From Stratiolaelaps scimitus (Eukaryota; Arthropoda; Arachnida; Mesostigmata; Laelapidae), in the NCBI GenBank assembly GCA_019614645.1, contig JABWDB010000001.1, positions 25,661,501 through 25,725,500 of the forward strand: a stretch of DNA of 64,000 bases, written 5' to 3'. The notes under the pieces are model-generated. The model made no database searches, had not been told where the DNA came from, and was given only the letters and a program-made list of their open reading frames with translations. Shown in pieces: positions 31,849 to 44,300 of the stretch. Positions within the stretch are counted from its first letter, which is position 1; each line of letters opens with the position of its first letter. Made by a program: the position numbers and the translations under genes.

Positions 31849-32928
31849 ATTCGCCTTAAGGTGGGCAGATAGGTTATACATTCGATTTTGCGTAACGTTC
31901 ACCAATTCATCTTCAGCATTTTGTAATTAATTACTCTAGTATGTTGTGGCTTGGTCTATTTTTAAAAAGTATTTGTGTTTCGTCACGATAGGACATTGTC
32001 CATGTTGTTCAGGTGTCGTGACGTCACACTTCTCCTCGTCTTAGTCCATTGCTAACGTTTGTTATGGCGGGCTGCGTTGTTTTTGGCTCAGTTGGACCCA
32101 CAGTGTGGTGAAGGCCTTAATTTGTGCGTTCAGTCGGTATCATTTTCCTGTTGGCGGCAGCATTTGGCTGCACATTCGTGCTCGCCAGTATTAGTCATAG
32201 GCTGTCGGCGATATTATTTTTATTATTATCGTCATTATTCTCCAATTAAGTGGTCGATCCTTTGTGTACAATTTGACATGCCTTTTTTTCGCACAATTCG
32301 AAGGCTGCGATGCCTAGGGGAATATTGCGTGGCTAGTACAAGCGATGATTCCCAGGCTTCTCGAAGGATATCCTCCTAGTGACAGAGGTGCCTGTTCCAT
32401 TGAGGTGCCTTCATTGAGGTTCTCGTTAGAATTGCGTGTTTGGTTTTCTTCGATTATTCAATGAGTATCACATCATCCCAATGGCCACTGCCTACGGTTT
32501 GTATAAGATCATATCATTGTTTGAGTTATTACATATACTGAAATGAGGCGTCTAGTTGGGATGAGAATACCGCATCTAAGCAGAAGTGGGTCACTGAGTC
32601 TTGTGGAGCCTTGAAAAATTGACCTTCGAATTTGTTTGTGCAGGTATATGCAAAACTGTCCCTGTATGAAGGGATCTAATTATACTCGATGGTATAATTA
32701 GATATTCTAATTGCAATTCAATTACTGAGGTATCTGTCTTGAACCTACTATTGGTCTATACATTCTACGTCGGTATTTTTGGCCTAACAATCTGTTCAGC
32801 CTTACCATCAACCCACATGAAATTGTGAAACTTAACAAGAACACACAAAACTTAATACGACTTAACAAAAAAAAAACAGCAATATTTCATAACAATACAA
32901 AATTTAGCTCTCAGTTAGCCCTCTGCAC

Positions 32929-33420
32929 GGTTGCTTTCGTTTAGTTATTATGGAAACTGCCTTTAGATTAGTGAAATTGACGTATGCACATTGCCATACG
33001 CAGTGAAAATTAATATTATTATGTATCTTTGTATGAGACTGGTGGGACGCTGCTCACAACCGCCAAATATAATAATAATGTTAATAATAATGCCGTATTT
33101 TTCGCGTCCGCGCATATCCGTCAGAGTGATACCACAACTCTGTTAAATTTGGACTAGTATACATATATATATATATTAAATTTAGCTATGTGTACCGAAG
33201 AGGTCCATTAAAAAGAGAAAAGTTGTGCAAGGTTGGCCTAATCGAAGTTTCATCTTGTTCAGCAGTTATTCAAGCTGCCGTTAGATTGACAAAATCAGTC
33301 AACCTCTACAAATACGTGTGCATAGTAAGTAGTTTCGATTCGATGTCCAAGGTGAAATATGCTGCCCAACTCTGTGTGAGGCTTCGCCTGAAATTATGAA
33401 ATTATCACTGGGAGGTATGA
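32929..33420. repeat. Direct duplicate, left copy (pair of 35129-35640)
   Basis: Shares ATGGAAACTGCCTTTAGATT, TCCGTCAGAG, TTAAATTTGGACTA, GTACCGAAGAG and AACCTCTA.AAATACGTGT in the same order with the segment 2.2 kb to the right. Identity by eye is about 75-80%, with indels. Confidence 0.8.
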
Positions 33421-33990
33421 CAATTTCTATGTGACTAAGTATTCGTCAGAATTACAGCGAAGTGGACATAAAATTAGAACTGATGAGTCTGCGCGAACAA
33501 ACTATAGGTGGACACGTAGTGCCGACCTCGGTTGCGAAACACCAGCCCGTAGTTCGGCTCTATTATGGAGATTGAGATGTTTCTGGTGGTGTCCGCGTGT
33601 TTGAGGAAAATTTCGTGCTCTCAACAAACAAAAAGGAACAGAGGTCCTAGTTAGTGGAGTTGAGCTTTCCTTGCAAACACTCGTAAACACCATGACATCT
33701 CTATTTTGTTCATGACATTCAAGCGATGACACGGGTCGAAAAGCTCGGATCGGTAAGTTTGGCGAGGGCCTGTCATGATGCTAAAAACCGAACTTACCCT
33801 GATTACAGTAATCATTCTTGTTATAGAAGTTCCTCGACGACTGAGCAATACAGATCGATTGTGTTTCGTTATGTTGCTGAAATTAAAGTTCTGAACACCT
33901 GGATCGGGCAGCAACGAGTGGCCAGCTTGAACAAAGCTTGGGTTCCAGAGTTTGATATCAACTTGAGGAAATGAGGAAGTCACAATATAA
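33190..33990. repeat. Unclassified dispersed repeat, copy 2
   Basis: Related to 18500-18990: both have GGTTGGCCTAATCGAAGTT-like, AAGCTG, CAGTAATCATTCTTG/CAGCAATCA and CAGCTTGAACAAAGCTTGG/TTTGAACAAAGTATG segments in order. No recognised protein is encoded. Confidence 0.5.
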
Positions 33991-34380
33991 TAGCAATGAT
34001 AATAATAAATATAATAATAGTTAACAAGGGCAGTTCGTTACAAATTGCAGTGATTGTTGATTAATAATTAATACCAGCAACAATACGAATTATTGCTAAG
34101 AATCAACTGCAAACTAGCTGAGCAACAAATGGCAACATTCTCGATAGCAGGGAACTGTTCAATTAAGAAAGAAATCAAATGTTGGAGTTCTACGACCAGG
34201 AGCTCTAAAACGATAACGAGCACAAAATGAGTACAGGTCTTCTGATCCTCACTCAGACCAAAGACGAAGGGTCTGACGAAGATCCGAAGGCTCAAGAGGT
34301 TAAAAGATAGCCTTGTAGGGGCGACAGCATCGTAAATTGCGCAACTGAAGTTTAAACAACAACAGTACGAGGTAGGAGCA
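33990..34380. other. Gene-free repeat-rich spacer
   Basis: AT-rich DNA with short (AATA)n patches and no supported coding sequence. Confidence 0.5.
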
Positions 34381-34445
34381 ATGCGAAAGCGGTACCGTGG
34401 ACGTTAAATGTTAGCTGGGAGTTTTTGCCCGAAAAAGTTTAGTTT
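34381..34445 (+). mobile_element. SINE tail fragment
   Basis: ATGCGAAAGCGGTACCGTGG, then ACGTTAAATGTTAGCTGGGA and a CCCGAAAAAG end. This is the family 3' module without a head. Confidence 0.6.
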
Positions 34446-34980
34446 TTTAGTAAGAGGTGGGAAGTGGACCTAATCGGAGTAAGCTTATGCGATCGGTGGT
34501 CGCTGGAAAATGAGCATCTGTAAGAAATCCGCTGGACCTCTGCCAACGGGACGACAATTGTATCTCATAAACCTGAAAAAATGAACTAGAAACACAAGTT
34601 AATCCCTTTAAGAAGAATATACGGCATATATCCTTCAAAGAATATTTAAAAGAAAAAAGGTCAAACTTCACCAATCCCCAAAATACTCGGCGTGCCGTAT
34701 AGATATCGGTTGCCAGCTTTGGTATTGATACCTGTTTACCGTTACATTCGGGATACTTAGGCAGCGATGTCCCAATGCCTAATTTCTACAGACATTTAGA
34801 AGTGATGTCGTCTCATACACCTCTGACGAATGCCCGTGCCGCGCTTCAAAACTGTGCAGGCCGAGTCGCACGTCCGCACTCCGCTTGAGCTAGATCAGGA
34901 GAAGTTAGGGAGAGCACTATCATTGGTGACCGTCAGTTCAGTCCCCAGATATCTCGATTAAGCTGGGATATGCCTAGCAT

Positions 34981-35065
34981 GGGTTCCACGCCGCCCACCG
35001 CACGACTTAAACCCGCGACCTCCGGCATTTAGGAGTTAAAAACTTGGCCACCTCGGCTGCCACTT
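34981..35065 (-). mobile_element. tRNA-like (type II, Leu/Ser-like) SINE or tRNA pseudogene
   Basis: The minus strand reads GCCGAGGTGGCCAAGTTTTT, AACTCCTAAATGCCGGAGG and then TCGCGGGTTTAAGTCG. The A-box TGGCCAAG and a B-box-like GGGTTTAAGTC are spaced as in a Leu/Ser tRNA. The acceptor stem does not close, so this is not a functional tRNA. Confidence 0.45.
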
Positions 35066-35128
35066 GGCTGCGTCATCGACAGACGACCGCCCCTTCGTGT
35101 CGGACCGTCGTACGGTGCGGATGAGCTC

Positions 35129-35640
35129 TTTCGTTCAGTTGTTATGGAAACTGCCTTTAGATTAGTAAGATGAACGTATGCACATTAGCATACGTAATAA
35201 AAAATAATATTATTATGCATATTTGTATGATACTGGCGGGACGCTAGTTACAATCGAGGCCTCTTTACAACGAAACGCTTCATATTAAAATATAATAATA
35301 ACAATGATATTAATAATATATATTTTTTGAGTCCACTATATCCGTCAGAGCAATATCATAATTCGGTTAAATTTGGACTAATATATAGTATACATGGATA
35401 GCTATATGTACCGAAGAGATCCATTATAAAGCAAGAAATGTTGTGCAAAATTGGCCCTGATCGAAGCCTTATTTTGTTTAGCCGTTACGCGAACTGCCGA
35501 AATAATCAATCAACACTCAAACAATCGAAAATGCCTAATATGTACATGTATTTCTAGAATCAACCTCTAGAAATACGTGTACATATGAAGTATTTTCGAT
35601 TCGATGCCCGAGGTGAATAATGCTGCCTAACTTGGTATTG
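35129..35640. repeat. Direct duplicate, right copy (pair of 32929-33420)
   Basis: Second copy of the segment at 32929-33420. It includes an extra inverted arm that creates the hairpin at 35523-35601. Confidence 0.8.
35523..35601. other. Long imperfect hairpin, microRNA-precursor-like
   Basis: Inner arms 35538-35558 and 35566-35586 pair over 21 bp with one mismatch and a 7-nt loop. A 5x5 internal loop follows. The outer arms AATCGAAAAT (35523-35532) and ATTTTCGATT (35592-35601) then pair perfectly. Total is 79 nt, the size and shape of an animal pre-miRNA. The homologous segment at 33300-33345 has only the right arm. Confidence 0.55.
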
Positions 35641-36084
35641 CCCTGAATTACCCTGTCTATACTTATTTGCCTGCCTACTCTTGTGTTGAACGCAGCAGAT
35701 CGAAAATCCTCAAGGAAATGACAGACGAATATCGAATGGCTGGGCGTTCAATTCTACCAGCAAAATATGGAACAGAAGTTGACGATGACATATGAACTTT
35801 CGATCGATGACACATGATGCTTACTGCCACAGCATGAAGCACACTGTGGATCTGCCATAATGCAAAAACTCAATTTACCCTGATCGCAGCAATCATTCTT
35901 CTGACGCAAGAGCCACCGTTCTGATGGCGACGTGTAATAAACTTCCGGGAATCATACCTGTAATAAACAAAAAATCTTTCATTAAAATGAATAAATAATA
36001 ATAATAATACACTCTTACTTTTACCCTATTTTTTAATCGAGAACTTAAGCATTGTAAAATTGCAGTTCCGGAAATAAACCGCAA

Positions 36085-36106
36085 ATGTTATGTTATGTTA
36101 TGTTAA
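36085..36106. repeat. (TGTTA)n microsatellite
   Basis: Four tandem ATGTT/TGTTA pentanucleotides. Confidence 0.8.
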
Positions 36107-36174
36107 ATAAACTCTTTTTTTTCTTAAAAAGGATAGTGTTTGCTCGAGTTAATCTAATTAAACCGTCCTTCTCG

Positions 36175-36265
36175 TGCACGCCGCTTGCAAGGCGCACACG
36201 AATGCGCCACCTGGTTGTCTTACGAATCAATGCCGAAAGCAGTGCCGTGAACGTGTAATGTTGGA
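36175..36265 (+). mobile_element. Rearranged SINE (inverted head joined to forward tail)
   Basis: CGCTTGCAAGGCGCACACGA-ATGCGCCACC is the family head read on the minus strand. It is followed directly by the forward-strand module TCTTACGAATCAATGCCGAA-AGCAGTGCCGTGAACGTGTA. The internal B box is missing. Confidence 0.55.
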
Positions 36266-36269
36266 TGCG

Positions 36270-37430
36270 AATCAACCCTGAGAAATTAAATGATGGTTTT
36301 TGCTTATTAGCCGGTGATTGATCGGAATACTAATGAAAGTTCGTAAATAAGAATGTTTGCTAAGAATGCCTAATGCAAAATATTAAATAATTTTTGCAGG
36401 CGATATAATTGCAGAAGCTGAGAGAAAGTTGGGCTATAGTTCTGGATAACCAGGCAGTTTTTGACCTTTATCGACAAAATGCGGGTGAACACCCTGGCTT
36501 GGTGCCTGTGAGTTATTCTACAGTGCTTCGTGGGTACGTTCAAATAGCTAAACTGTGGCAATTCAAGTGACAATACAAACATTTTCATTGGTCATTGCCT
36601 CGCTGTGCAGAGAGGCAATGACATCGCCCTCCTCGGAACAATGTCGGCCTCGGCCCAGGTCCCCAGCTAGTCCCCCCCAAGTAATTCCTAATTATTGTAT
36701 GTTTGAATAAAGTAATCAGAAATGTTCATGATAACGCAAACCACCCGTCCACAAAAACTGAACCCACGAGTTTCCAACGATTTTAATTTCAGGCATTATG
36801 CATGAAATGTTTCATGTACAGTTGTTGGCTTCGTTGGGATCAGACGAAACAAATTAAATATTACTCAGGACTTTTTTGAAGGAAACAATTTCCACAAAAC
36901 TGTGAGGTTAACAGAGGATAGATTACTGGGTGTCCTAACATCGCAGCGGGCCACCAGTTGCTCATCGGGATGGCTAACCTTGCAAAATTGCGTTTCGAAA
37001 TTGGCCCAAACGTTTGATCTTTATTCAGAATTATCAATGAAGACGAAAAATTATTATAAAGGATCTACGTTGTATACGCGATGATAATTTTTAAAAAATC
37101 ATGTTGCTAGCTATTTCGAGAAGTGAATCGCTTTCATCTACTTTTCTACTCTCAAGTTGTTAGAATTTGTGAAGCACCCCATATCCGACCTTCGTGTGAC
37201 GCACCAGTAACCTCAGCGACTCTACAAGCGTCAGATGGTTCTCTGAGTCGATTAGACCTTTCATACAGCACGTATCCATAGTCATCGGCCACTCCCATCA
37301 CGTAACTTGTGAACCTGACGTTCCATTAGGGGACTATTGCCCCCCTTTAATGATGTGAGATCGGTGACCGAACGAATTTACTTGAAAATATAATTTATTA
37401 AAGGATGGTTATATCTGTTTAAAAAACTGC
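36270..37430. other. Gene-free spacer
   Basis: Short open frames only, none with a recognisable domain. The sequence is AT-rich and apparently unique. Confidence 0.5.
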
Positions 37431-37436
37431 ACATAT

Positions 37437-38670
37437 TAGGTGACCCAAAAATAACGAGACACATAAATTTCAATATCGGCTAAGCTAAGTGAGTTAAAAC
37501 AGAGATTTTTTAGTATGAGTTAGAACTATTAACCTCTTTTATGTATACACTGGTCTCAGAGTTCTGGCAGCCTTCTAACGGCTAGGTATGCTCGATTTCT
37601 ATTACCTTAAGCATTCTATGCAGTTCCTTTAATAAATCAATAAAGCCTTACCATACCATTTATAACTTCGTTATTTAAGGACGCTCGGAGCAAATCGATG
37701 TTTGCGTACCTTTTGCCACCTATAGCCCTCTTCAATCAATGGAAGCAACCATAGTCACACAGGCTTAAATCGGGAAAATTGGGGGGGTTACGCCATCGCT
37801 CAATCTTGTTGGCCTTAAGCCAGGACGTAATTTCATTGCTACGATGTGCCCCAGCATTGTCATCGAGCAGCCACACTCGATGCTTCCTATTGTCATTCCA
37901 ATTATTCATGAGTCCCTTCAACAACTCGAGATTTCGAGCCGAGTGCATTTTTTAAGGCCCAAAATCTCGTAGTAGCAAATTCCGTTGAAATCCATGGCAA
38001 GTGCTACCATTACTTAAGGCTCGAATCTATTTGGTACCGCTACCGCCATTGCCTGTTCATCTGGTCGTAGCCACTGTTTCACTTTATCTTTTTCTAGTCC
38101 CCTATACAGGTTGACCCATGTCTCGTCCACTGCAACGGTATGCTCTAAGCGACTCTTTTGCTGCCTATATATATTCGAATTGTCTCACGAACACTCCTCA
38201 CGCATTTTCAGTTGGCCAGGACCGAGTTAATGAGAGACCCATTCTGCACACTTTTCTGCATCCAGAGATTATTTTTAATAATTCGACAACATGTTTCACG
38301 AGGCACGCTAATTTTAGCCGACAAATTTGTCAATCACCAAGCTCTAATTTGCTTAAAAGCTTTTTCGATTATCTCGAACGGTTCGTCGAATCGAGATTCG
38401 GGAATGGGTGGGGGCCCTCGACGTTCATTAAGATCCTAGTCGCCTTTCCTAAATTGCGTGCACCAACGGCAAGCCTGTCGTCGACTCAGGGCGTTATGGC
38501 CGTGCACACTAACCAACCTTCGATGGATTTCAGCTGGAAATTTCTTCTCTTGAAACATAAACCTGACACTTTTCTTCCGAGAATGCAAATCTGAGGAACC
38601 TGGTCCGCCGGTTGCCATTTCGAACGCCCAACGAAATCCGAATGCTAGCGGCTTTCGCGGCGCCTGCTTG
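37437..38670 (-). mobile_element. Mariner (DD34D) remnant, copy X2
   Basis: The transposase is on the minus strand, start codon near 38618 (MATGGPGSSDLHSRKKSVRF). An HTH region follows (EIHRRLVSVHGHNALSRR). VDETW lies near 38115, then WLLDDNAGAH and PDLSLCDYG (37948-37736), with 34 residues between the second and third Asp. The left end GGTGACCCAAAAATAACGAG resembles that of the copy at 16846-18010. Multiple frame breaks: dead copy. Confidence 0.87.
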
Positions 38671-39790
38671 CTAATTGCTGTGCTCACTACCCGCTAAATG
38701 TGAATTCAAACCGGCCAAGAATAAGAATTCGGCGCAAGATGATCAGAGTCTCATTATATATATATAATACCTAATATTTTAAGGAAGCTAGACGAAACGT
38801 GTTAGGCTAAAGGCAATGTATAATATATCGAATAACTATGTCAAAGAGATTTCTAAGAACGTTCCTATTTCTACGAGCAGGTGTCTAGGACCCTAACAGA
38901 TAAGCATGCGTAGAAGTCTGAGAAACCTTGTGAGCAATACATGTCGTCTAATATATACTTAACATATTATAAAATAAAACATGAACTATAAAATCAGTAT
39001 TTCCTTGATATACTCCGAAAATGGTCTTTGATCGCTAGTTCCATGGTCTCTGTACGAGAGACGTAGAGAATCTTTAGTGTGCTTTTGCAGTACTTGTTAA
39101 CTAGTCAAAAACGTCAGATAAATGTTGAAACATTGTGGACGGGAAAACGTGGAGGGCGGCATCAACTGAAACGTATTTGAATTACGGCTGTTGGATATAC
39201 TCCGTGAGCAAAGATTGCGAGAAATATGACATTACAAAATAACGATTGTGAATTTCCCAGTGAATTCGTTAAACAAACCTGGGAATTGGCCACACTTCAG
39301 TGGAATCGAAATGTTTGGGGTTTGTCCTTTCTATTCTCTATACAGCAGAAACAAGTTGTGGATACCAAAACGGTGTAATTACTAACTATTCGAGCTCAGT
39401 TTAACAATCCTCCTTGCGTATCCATATTTCACCATCTGACTTATTGCGCTCGCCACACATCGGAACAACGTCACAGAAGATCACATCGCATAGAACAGTT
39501 AACGCATAGGAATCGCGATGGAGAGACAGAGAGAGGCAAATATAAGTCCAGCGTTAACGACATGATGGATCCTTTGAGCAATGCCATTATACGCAGCGGT
39601 ACCGAGGACTGCCATGGGAAGTAGGCTGAGGGTCAGCTAAGATAGAGAGATAGAGAAAGTCAGGGAGGCTATTGTTGAGGAGGTTCATGACCTCACTGGC
39701 TTTCAGTGTTTCTCGCACTGCCCTATTTATCGAACTGCATTCTGCTCCTTTCACTGTCTCGCACTCTCCGTCACCCTCATTCAGCATGTT
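38671..39790. other. Gene-free spacer
   Basis: A short (TA)n near 38755-38768 and GGCTGAGGGTCAGCT (39621-39635), the core of the SINE tail. No coding sequence supported. Confidence 0.5.
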
Positions 39791-40310
39791 GACCCCGTTT
39801 ACACCTTGACACGCCTCCGGTCAAGCCTCGACGTTTATTCTTAACCATGTCCGAGCATCAACCAGATGTCCTGTCTCATTATTGAACGGGCAGCGACTGC
39901 CAAACGCGCTCTCCCCTGTAGCATGTTTTATGGTGCATTTCACCAAACCACACAGGGACAATAACAACACTAAACAATTCAGATCATGGGGCTCATTTCG
40001 TCGTTGGAAGTCGGTCAGATGGTGCCCTACAGGTTGAACGAGGAAAAAGTGACCAAGGAGTGAGCGGACCTGATCAGACATGGTGGCTTCGCTGGTCCGT
40101 TACCCTCCTGCTATTTTGAGCGTTCCACAGTCCTTCTGTATATATGTCCTCAAAGGGAGCAACTTGTCGGGATATCTCTCTCCTGTTCATAACAGTTCCT
40201 TTCGGTGCTCTCGACTCGGTGTTGATACCCAAAGCTCGGGCAAGCGAGAAGTACCTGCCTGAACGGCCCAGTTCGAGGTATCCTCGTTGGTCCTCAGGGG
40301 ATTCCAAAAA
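39791..40310 (-). pseudogene. Broken coding-like block, unassigned
   Basis: Two minus-strand frames meet near 40078: 40307-40074 (GYLELGRSGRYFSLARALGI) and 40081-39821 (CLVLLLSLCGLVKC...). They read like one protein with a frame break. Base composition is richer in GC than the flanks. No family was recognised with confidence. As with 19830-20940, a viral nucleoprotein-like origin is possible but unproven. Confidence 0.22.
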
Positions 40311-40344
40311 GCGTGGGAACCTGCAACTCCTGACTGAGGCTGGA

Positions 40345-41335
40345 TATAGACAGCGTTAGTCTATGGGCAGCAAGTGTACCATGGCAATATAGAACGAGCT
40401 CATAATAGGTACATGGAGCAAAAAAAGAGAGATAAGAAGAATTCATAAAGGGCATGGTCGGTGATATTGTACGCAAGCAAATATACGCACAGACACATCC
40501 ATTCATTAGTTCGAGACAAACGAACTTGTTTTGTCTATATATTATCCTATGGTCATGCTTTGTCCCGGGACGGTTTCTTCATTTGAGGACCAATACGTTG
40601 GAGCGCTGTTATGCCAGTCAGCACCTGTGGTAGTTGTCACCTATGGTTTAACGGTAGGCCAAGCGATACTATTGAAACATTTCAATGTAGTCATCTTCTT
40701 CTTCTCTTTGTAGGAGAAGGCGTATCGTAAATGGCTTCGTCACTACAATAGCAACTAGCGACGGCCTCAGCTAAACCGTTAAATAGTTTGTTGGTGCTGC
40801 TGGTCGCTTTTCTAAATGTGCTTCGACGTCTCCCGAGCAGCTCACCTCGCCTGCTCCCTTACCTAAGGCGGTTCGACCTCGGTCGATAGCAACGCAGGCG
40901 AAACCATGCACATAAACAATGTAGAATGTACACATGGTTTACTCGAACGATAAACGACGCTACCAGTAGCCGCTGCTATTCTCTACGGTTTTTGAAAGCC
41001 AGTTACAGAGCACTGGCCATAACAATGCAGTCACAGAAGACTCACAGAACATGATTGTTATGACAACACCCACTGCAGTGTCAACACTCCGCGTTGGATT
41101 TTGCTCAGCCTAGGTCTCCTACCCCCATCCTCCAGTGTAGTCAGCATATATCAGTTCTCGTTTTGTTCATTTATTTTTCTCCCTCTACCTTTCTCGCTCC
41201 CCTATCAAGGTTTCGAAGGCAACGGATTGCCGGCACAAAGAATACGAAGGCTGGGTGTCGGCCAATACTGCTGTTTCTGCTGCATGCCATGAGCTAACTC
41301 TTCGTCTATGATACTAACTACGTCGATCACAGCCA
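40345..41335. other. Gene-free spacer
   Basis: No supported gene. A pyrimidine-rich stretch lies at 41155-41215. Confidence 0.5.
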
Positions 41336-41352
41336 TGTATTATAGATGTACC

Positions 41353-41387
<35 letters not shown>

Positions 41388-44300
41388 GTGTGTGTGTACA
41401 GGACTGGAAGTGAACAATGCACAACGGGCAATGCATCGTTGCTGCCCTCGGTCTCCGATGTATCTACAGCTGCTTTAACACAAGTGCACATAGTCGCGTG
41501 TTGCCAGTGTAGTACATGCGCATGCCGCGAGCACAGTCGTTGTTGGCGGCGGCGACATCGACGGCAGGAGCGTCGGCAATAAATGACTATGGCACGCGTC
41601 TCCTCGATCAGAAACATCTCTCGATGTCTCTGCCGACAAAAGACGCAAGTACATGGAGGAGAGGGGCGCGTCGTCTCGTTGGAGAGAGAGCAGGTTGCCG
41701 ATGGCACCGACGGCTCCCGTTGTCGATAGTGGCGAGTGCCAGCGGAGGAGGACGAGTGATGCCAGAGAGAGCTGATTCCGTCCCGGGTCAGACACTGAGC
41801 CTGGTCACAGGACGACCAGAAGTAGTGCGACTGTGAAACAGTGGCGGCGGCGGCGGCTGCGGAAGCAGCACCTGACTGCTTTCCACTCGTCGTGTGTAGC
41901 CAGCGCCCTGCTGCCAGTGCCCCATGCACTGGCTGCTACTTTATAGCAGCAGCCACAGCACGGGCGACATACATAAATACAGGAGTAAATGAGATCTCGG
42001 TGGAGCTGTGTCGGGCGCAATGTGCACCACTTACACAGAGCGTACATACACATAACGAGATTGCTTCTTGGTTTAGCTCGTATAGAGGAGTCAGTACCTT
42101 TGTGTGTGTGTGAGAGAGTGTGATTGTGTGTGGTGGCGGCGGCGTATACTGAGGAGTCAGGGAGGGTGGCATGAGGCCGGGAGTCATCTGCAAGATCATA
42201 AGGGACCGACTATCGAACGGACCAGCGAACATGGAATATGGAGTCACGAGGGCACGCAGGGATCACCGTGGGAACGGACACTTTCCCAGGGAACACTTCG
42301 CGCTGTTGGCCATTACACCGGCAGCTCCTCTGGTATTGAGAGGCGGTGGCAGCTTGCCTTGCGCCTGTTCCCTATCCACAACTACGGCAGCCTCTAGTAT
42401 CGTCATCACCACCACCACAAGCAGAATCGCCCCTACCTAGCGACCTCCCAACCTTCCCCCCCACTCGACTTCGTCTTTTGCACCTTCATTGCACTGGCTG
42501 CTACACTTGTTCACCAGAGCCGTTTCGCCGATTCGCGTGCGACACCACCTGCTAATAATTTCCTCTTGTGCCCTTACTTGTACGAGAACAACGGCAGATC
42601 GATGCCATTGTACAGAGATGATCTGGTATCACGTTGAGCCGGTATGGAAACCGCGCTATTTATATGAGTCACTTGAGGGCAGACGCGACTTTCAAATGAC
42701 GTGTTGTCATGGCAGGTGTTATAAGAGCTTGTCTGTTTCAGAGAGGCAAGATCTACAAAGGAGTAACAATATGTTTTTGAAACATTCAACATATTGTCGT
42801 AGGTCAATTAGGCAAACAAAGAGTTTGGTTGTTCCCAAAGCGCCGATTGCCGACGACTGAGTGTTTCACGACACTTCAGAGTTCATAATCGAAATGTGGG
42901 GCACCATCATTTCTCGGACACAGTCAGCCAAGGACGGTTTCTTGTTATCGTGCTCCAGCTAAAATGCCGCGAACTTTCGTGCCAATATTGGCCGTCTAAT
43001 CTGGTCCTAATAGTAAACATCTATATGATTCAACAATAGCTTTCGATTTGATTTTCATGAATGACCTTTGTGTTTTGGTGATCCTGTTGTATATCTAACC
43101 AGTAGCTAGTTGCCGGGGCCTTTCAGAAGAACGAAATTATTGCTAAAATATTACCATGGTACATTGCCTGACACAATGAATCGACAACAAGGGAATGAAC
43201 GGCTAACCGCAGATTTACTTACTGCTGATGTGATGGCCTCTGTATGTATTAGAGCGTGCAATATTGAATCGGTTTCGGCATCGCCGCTCCCGTTATTCCT
43301 CGAATCAGTGAAGCGCAAAATCACCGCATCATTGGTCGACTTAGCCCGACAGCTCAGCGAGTTGTCTGCAGTTCGGCCGTGGTGATCAAGATGTAAACGA
43401 TCCCTTATCACTATCAGAGCTTAAGGGACGGGCAGACCGTAGAAAATTGTTCCGAAGATCGTGGTCAACCTCTCTCGAAGCATAAATCTCGCGGACTTAA
43501 TGGAAAGTTCCGATTGATGGCATCATCCTCAAACGAGGCAAAACTCGTACTGTAAAATAAAAAGTAACGACAGCGGTGAAATCATCTTCTTTTATGTGGC
43601 CCGACTCTCGCCGAACTTGGTTACCAAAATCGTTTTGATCAGGGTATTCTGGTTTTAAGTCCCAAGAGGAATTTTCAACAACTCACGCATGGGCAGGCCG
43701 ATTTGAAATCGATGTTAATGAAATAAATTTTACTCTCCGAGTGCTCGATTGATGAAAGCGAATTGTGTATGCTGTTAACTATTTTACGAATAATTTTATG
43801 TTATTTATTTAATCGTTTTGGGTGTCGCTATCAGTTAGCCCAAATGGGTGTGTGGCTCATTTTAGGATTTAACCGTGAACAAACTTGTATTGGATCTAGG
43901 GCACGCTGGTCACTGATCCGTATTCTTGCCCATGTTGTCAAGAACGCATAGGTGACTTCTCGAGCTGGACAACAGGAGACAATTTTTGGACAAATAGCAC
44001 CTACTGTTTCTGCCTCCGTTAGTTATTACTATTGCACTTTCCGTACTATATCAATATTTAGCGCAAGATGTAGTCTTTTATACTATTAACTCCATCAGCA
44101 GTCCACCCGTCAACTTAGGGTGCGCGAAAATTTATTGCCGTCATTGGCGGCGCCGTTCTGCGCCGCTTTAAGATAGTCTCCTTTCAGTGCCTAACCCCCA
44201 AGCCACACCGACGTCCCTTCAGAGAAGTGCCCTCTCTGAGCATGATGAGCTTTTCTTAGCCGCTATTTGCAGAGCATCAACTCATTCGACTCCGTCGTGT

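Larger units (their letters stand above)
26810..32870. repeat. Right block of the tandem segmental duplication
   Basis: Counterpart of 21118-26780. It lacks the reverse-transcriptase insertion but carries a long TA tract and two mariner fragments (29590-31675) at the place where the left block has only a short (TA)n at 23694-23715. The flanking landmarks AATATTNTGCACTCTGCC (23677 and 29884) and ACCGGGTATGTATT (23739 and 31708) bracket the insertion. Confidence 0.8.

Noticed and set aside
34981..35065. Functional tRNA-Leu/Ser gene on the minus strand
   Set aside because: The acceptor stem and the T loop are not canonical; treated as tRNA-like repeat or pseudogene.
41327..41929. 200-codon minus-strand open frame
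   Set aside because: It runs through a (TA)n tract (IYIYIY) and Ser/Arg/Cys low complexity. No exon signals or family match.
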